Below, in pieces: positions 10,328 through 10,412 of a DNA stretch of 10,412 nt (its first letter is position 1; each line of letters opens with the position of its first letter). Below the pieces are notes generated by a model. It was not told the origin of the DNA. It was given only the letters and a program-made list of their open reading frames with translations, and did no database searches. The stretch is from DASSBG01 sp965651365 (GTDB lineage: Bacteria > Pseudomonadota > Gammaproteobacteria > Xanthomonadales > Rhodanobacteraceae): positions 1-10,412 of the forward strand of contig CBFGSA010000101.1 of the NCBI GenBank assembly GCA_965651365.1. Direction: 5' to 3'. A program made the translations under genes and the position numbers.

Positions 10328-10412
10328 TCAGCGGCGGCGCATGGTCTCGGGCAGCTCGAACTTGAAACCGGCGGGCGGGGTGTTGCCGGCCAGGTGCTGC
10401 ACGAAATAGTCC
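10328..10412 (-). CDS. C-terminal end of an unidentified protein (partial)
   Basis: A minus-strand frame enters from the right edge and stops at TGA 10330-10328. Its last 27 residues read DYFVQHLAGNTPPAGFKFEL and then PETMRRR. The FxxxHLxGxxPP pattern recalls the C-terminus of alpha/beta-hydrolase or prolyl-oligopeptidase (S9) family proteins, where a helix ends in a similar phrase, but the piece is too short to be sure. It would converge on the SGNH hydrolase gene, with 178 bases and the palindromic repeat between them. The codon choice is GC-rich like its neighbours. Confidence 0.55.
   Translation of the reverse strand, partial: DYFVQHLAGNTPPAGFKFELPETMRRR

Overview
The window looks like ordinary chromosomal DNA from a GC-rich gammaproteobacterium, most likely in or near the Xanthomonadales/Lysobacterales. 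The reasons are the homodimeric-type pyruvate dehydrogenase E1 (AceE), a fused malic enzyme of the MaeB type, an AlaA-like transaminase, a TPR-sulfotransferase, and two palindromic intergenic repeats of types common in that group. The taxonomic call is inference. I found no mobile element with a transposase, no CRISPR array, no tRNA or rRNA, and no defence or secretion cassette.

Left part, all minus strand. Bases 1-1615 hold the first 538 codons of aceE, which leaves the window at its left edge. It has a clear promoter (1691-1719) and a strong ribosome binding site. Upstream of it lies maeB (1750-4032), a 760-residue malic enzyme with a C-terminal phosphotransacetylase-like domain. A REP-like palindrome (4141-4182) follows the next gene upstream and supplies that gene's stop codon.

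Middle part, also minus strand. A polytopic membrane protein resembling GT-C glycosyltransferases (6871-8220) is followed by rsgA, a ribosome-assembly GTPase (5747-6802), and a TPR-sulfotransferase (4179-5750). rsgA and the sulfotransferase overlap by four bases (ATGA), so they are probably translated together. rsgA seems to have its own promoter inside the short gap behind the membrane protein gene, and its leader holds two tiny overlapping reading frames.

Right part, plus strand. From a 58-base divergent gap, alaA (8279-9526), an AlaA-type glutamate-pyruvate aminotransferase, runs rightwards and overlaps a small SGNH/GDSL hydrolase (9523-10149), again by ATGA. A composite palindromic repeat (10174-10292) fills the convergent gap before the last 27 codons of an unidentified minus-strand gene.

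Three enzymes work on pyruvate: MaeB makes it from malate, AceE turns it into acetyl-CoA, and AlaA interconverts it with alanine. MaeB-type enzymes are known to respond to acetyl-CoA, so the aceE-maeB neighbourhood makes metabolic sense. I see no strong evidence for a new multi-gene system. The points that deserve a second look are the two repeats, the rsgA leader, and the two unexpected translationally coupled gene pairs.
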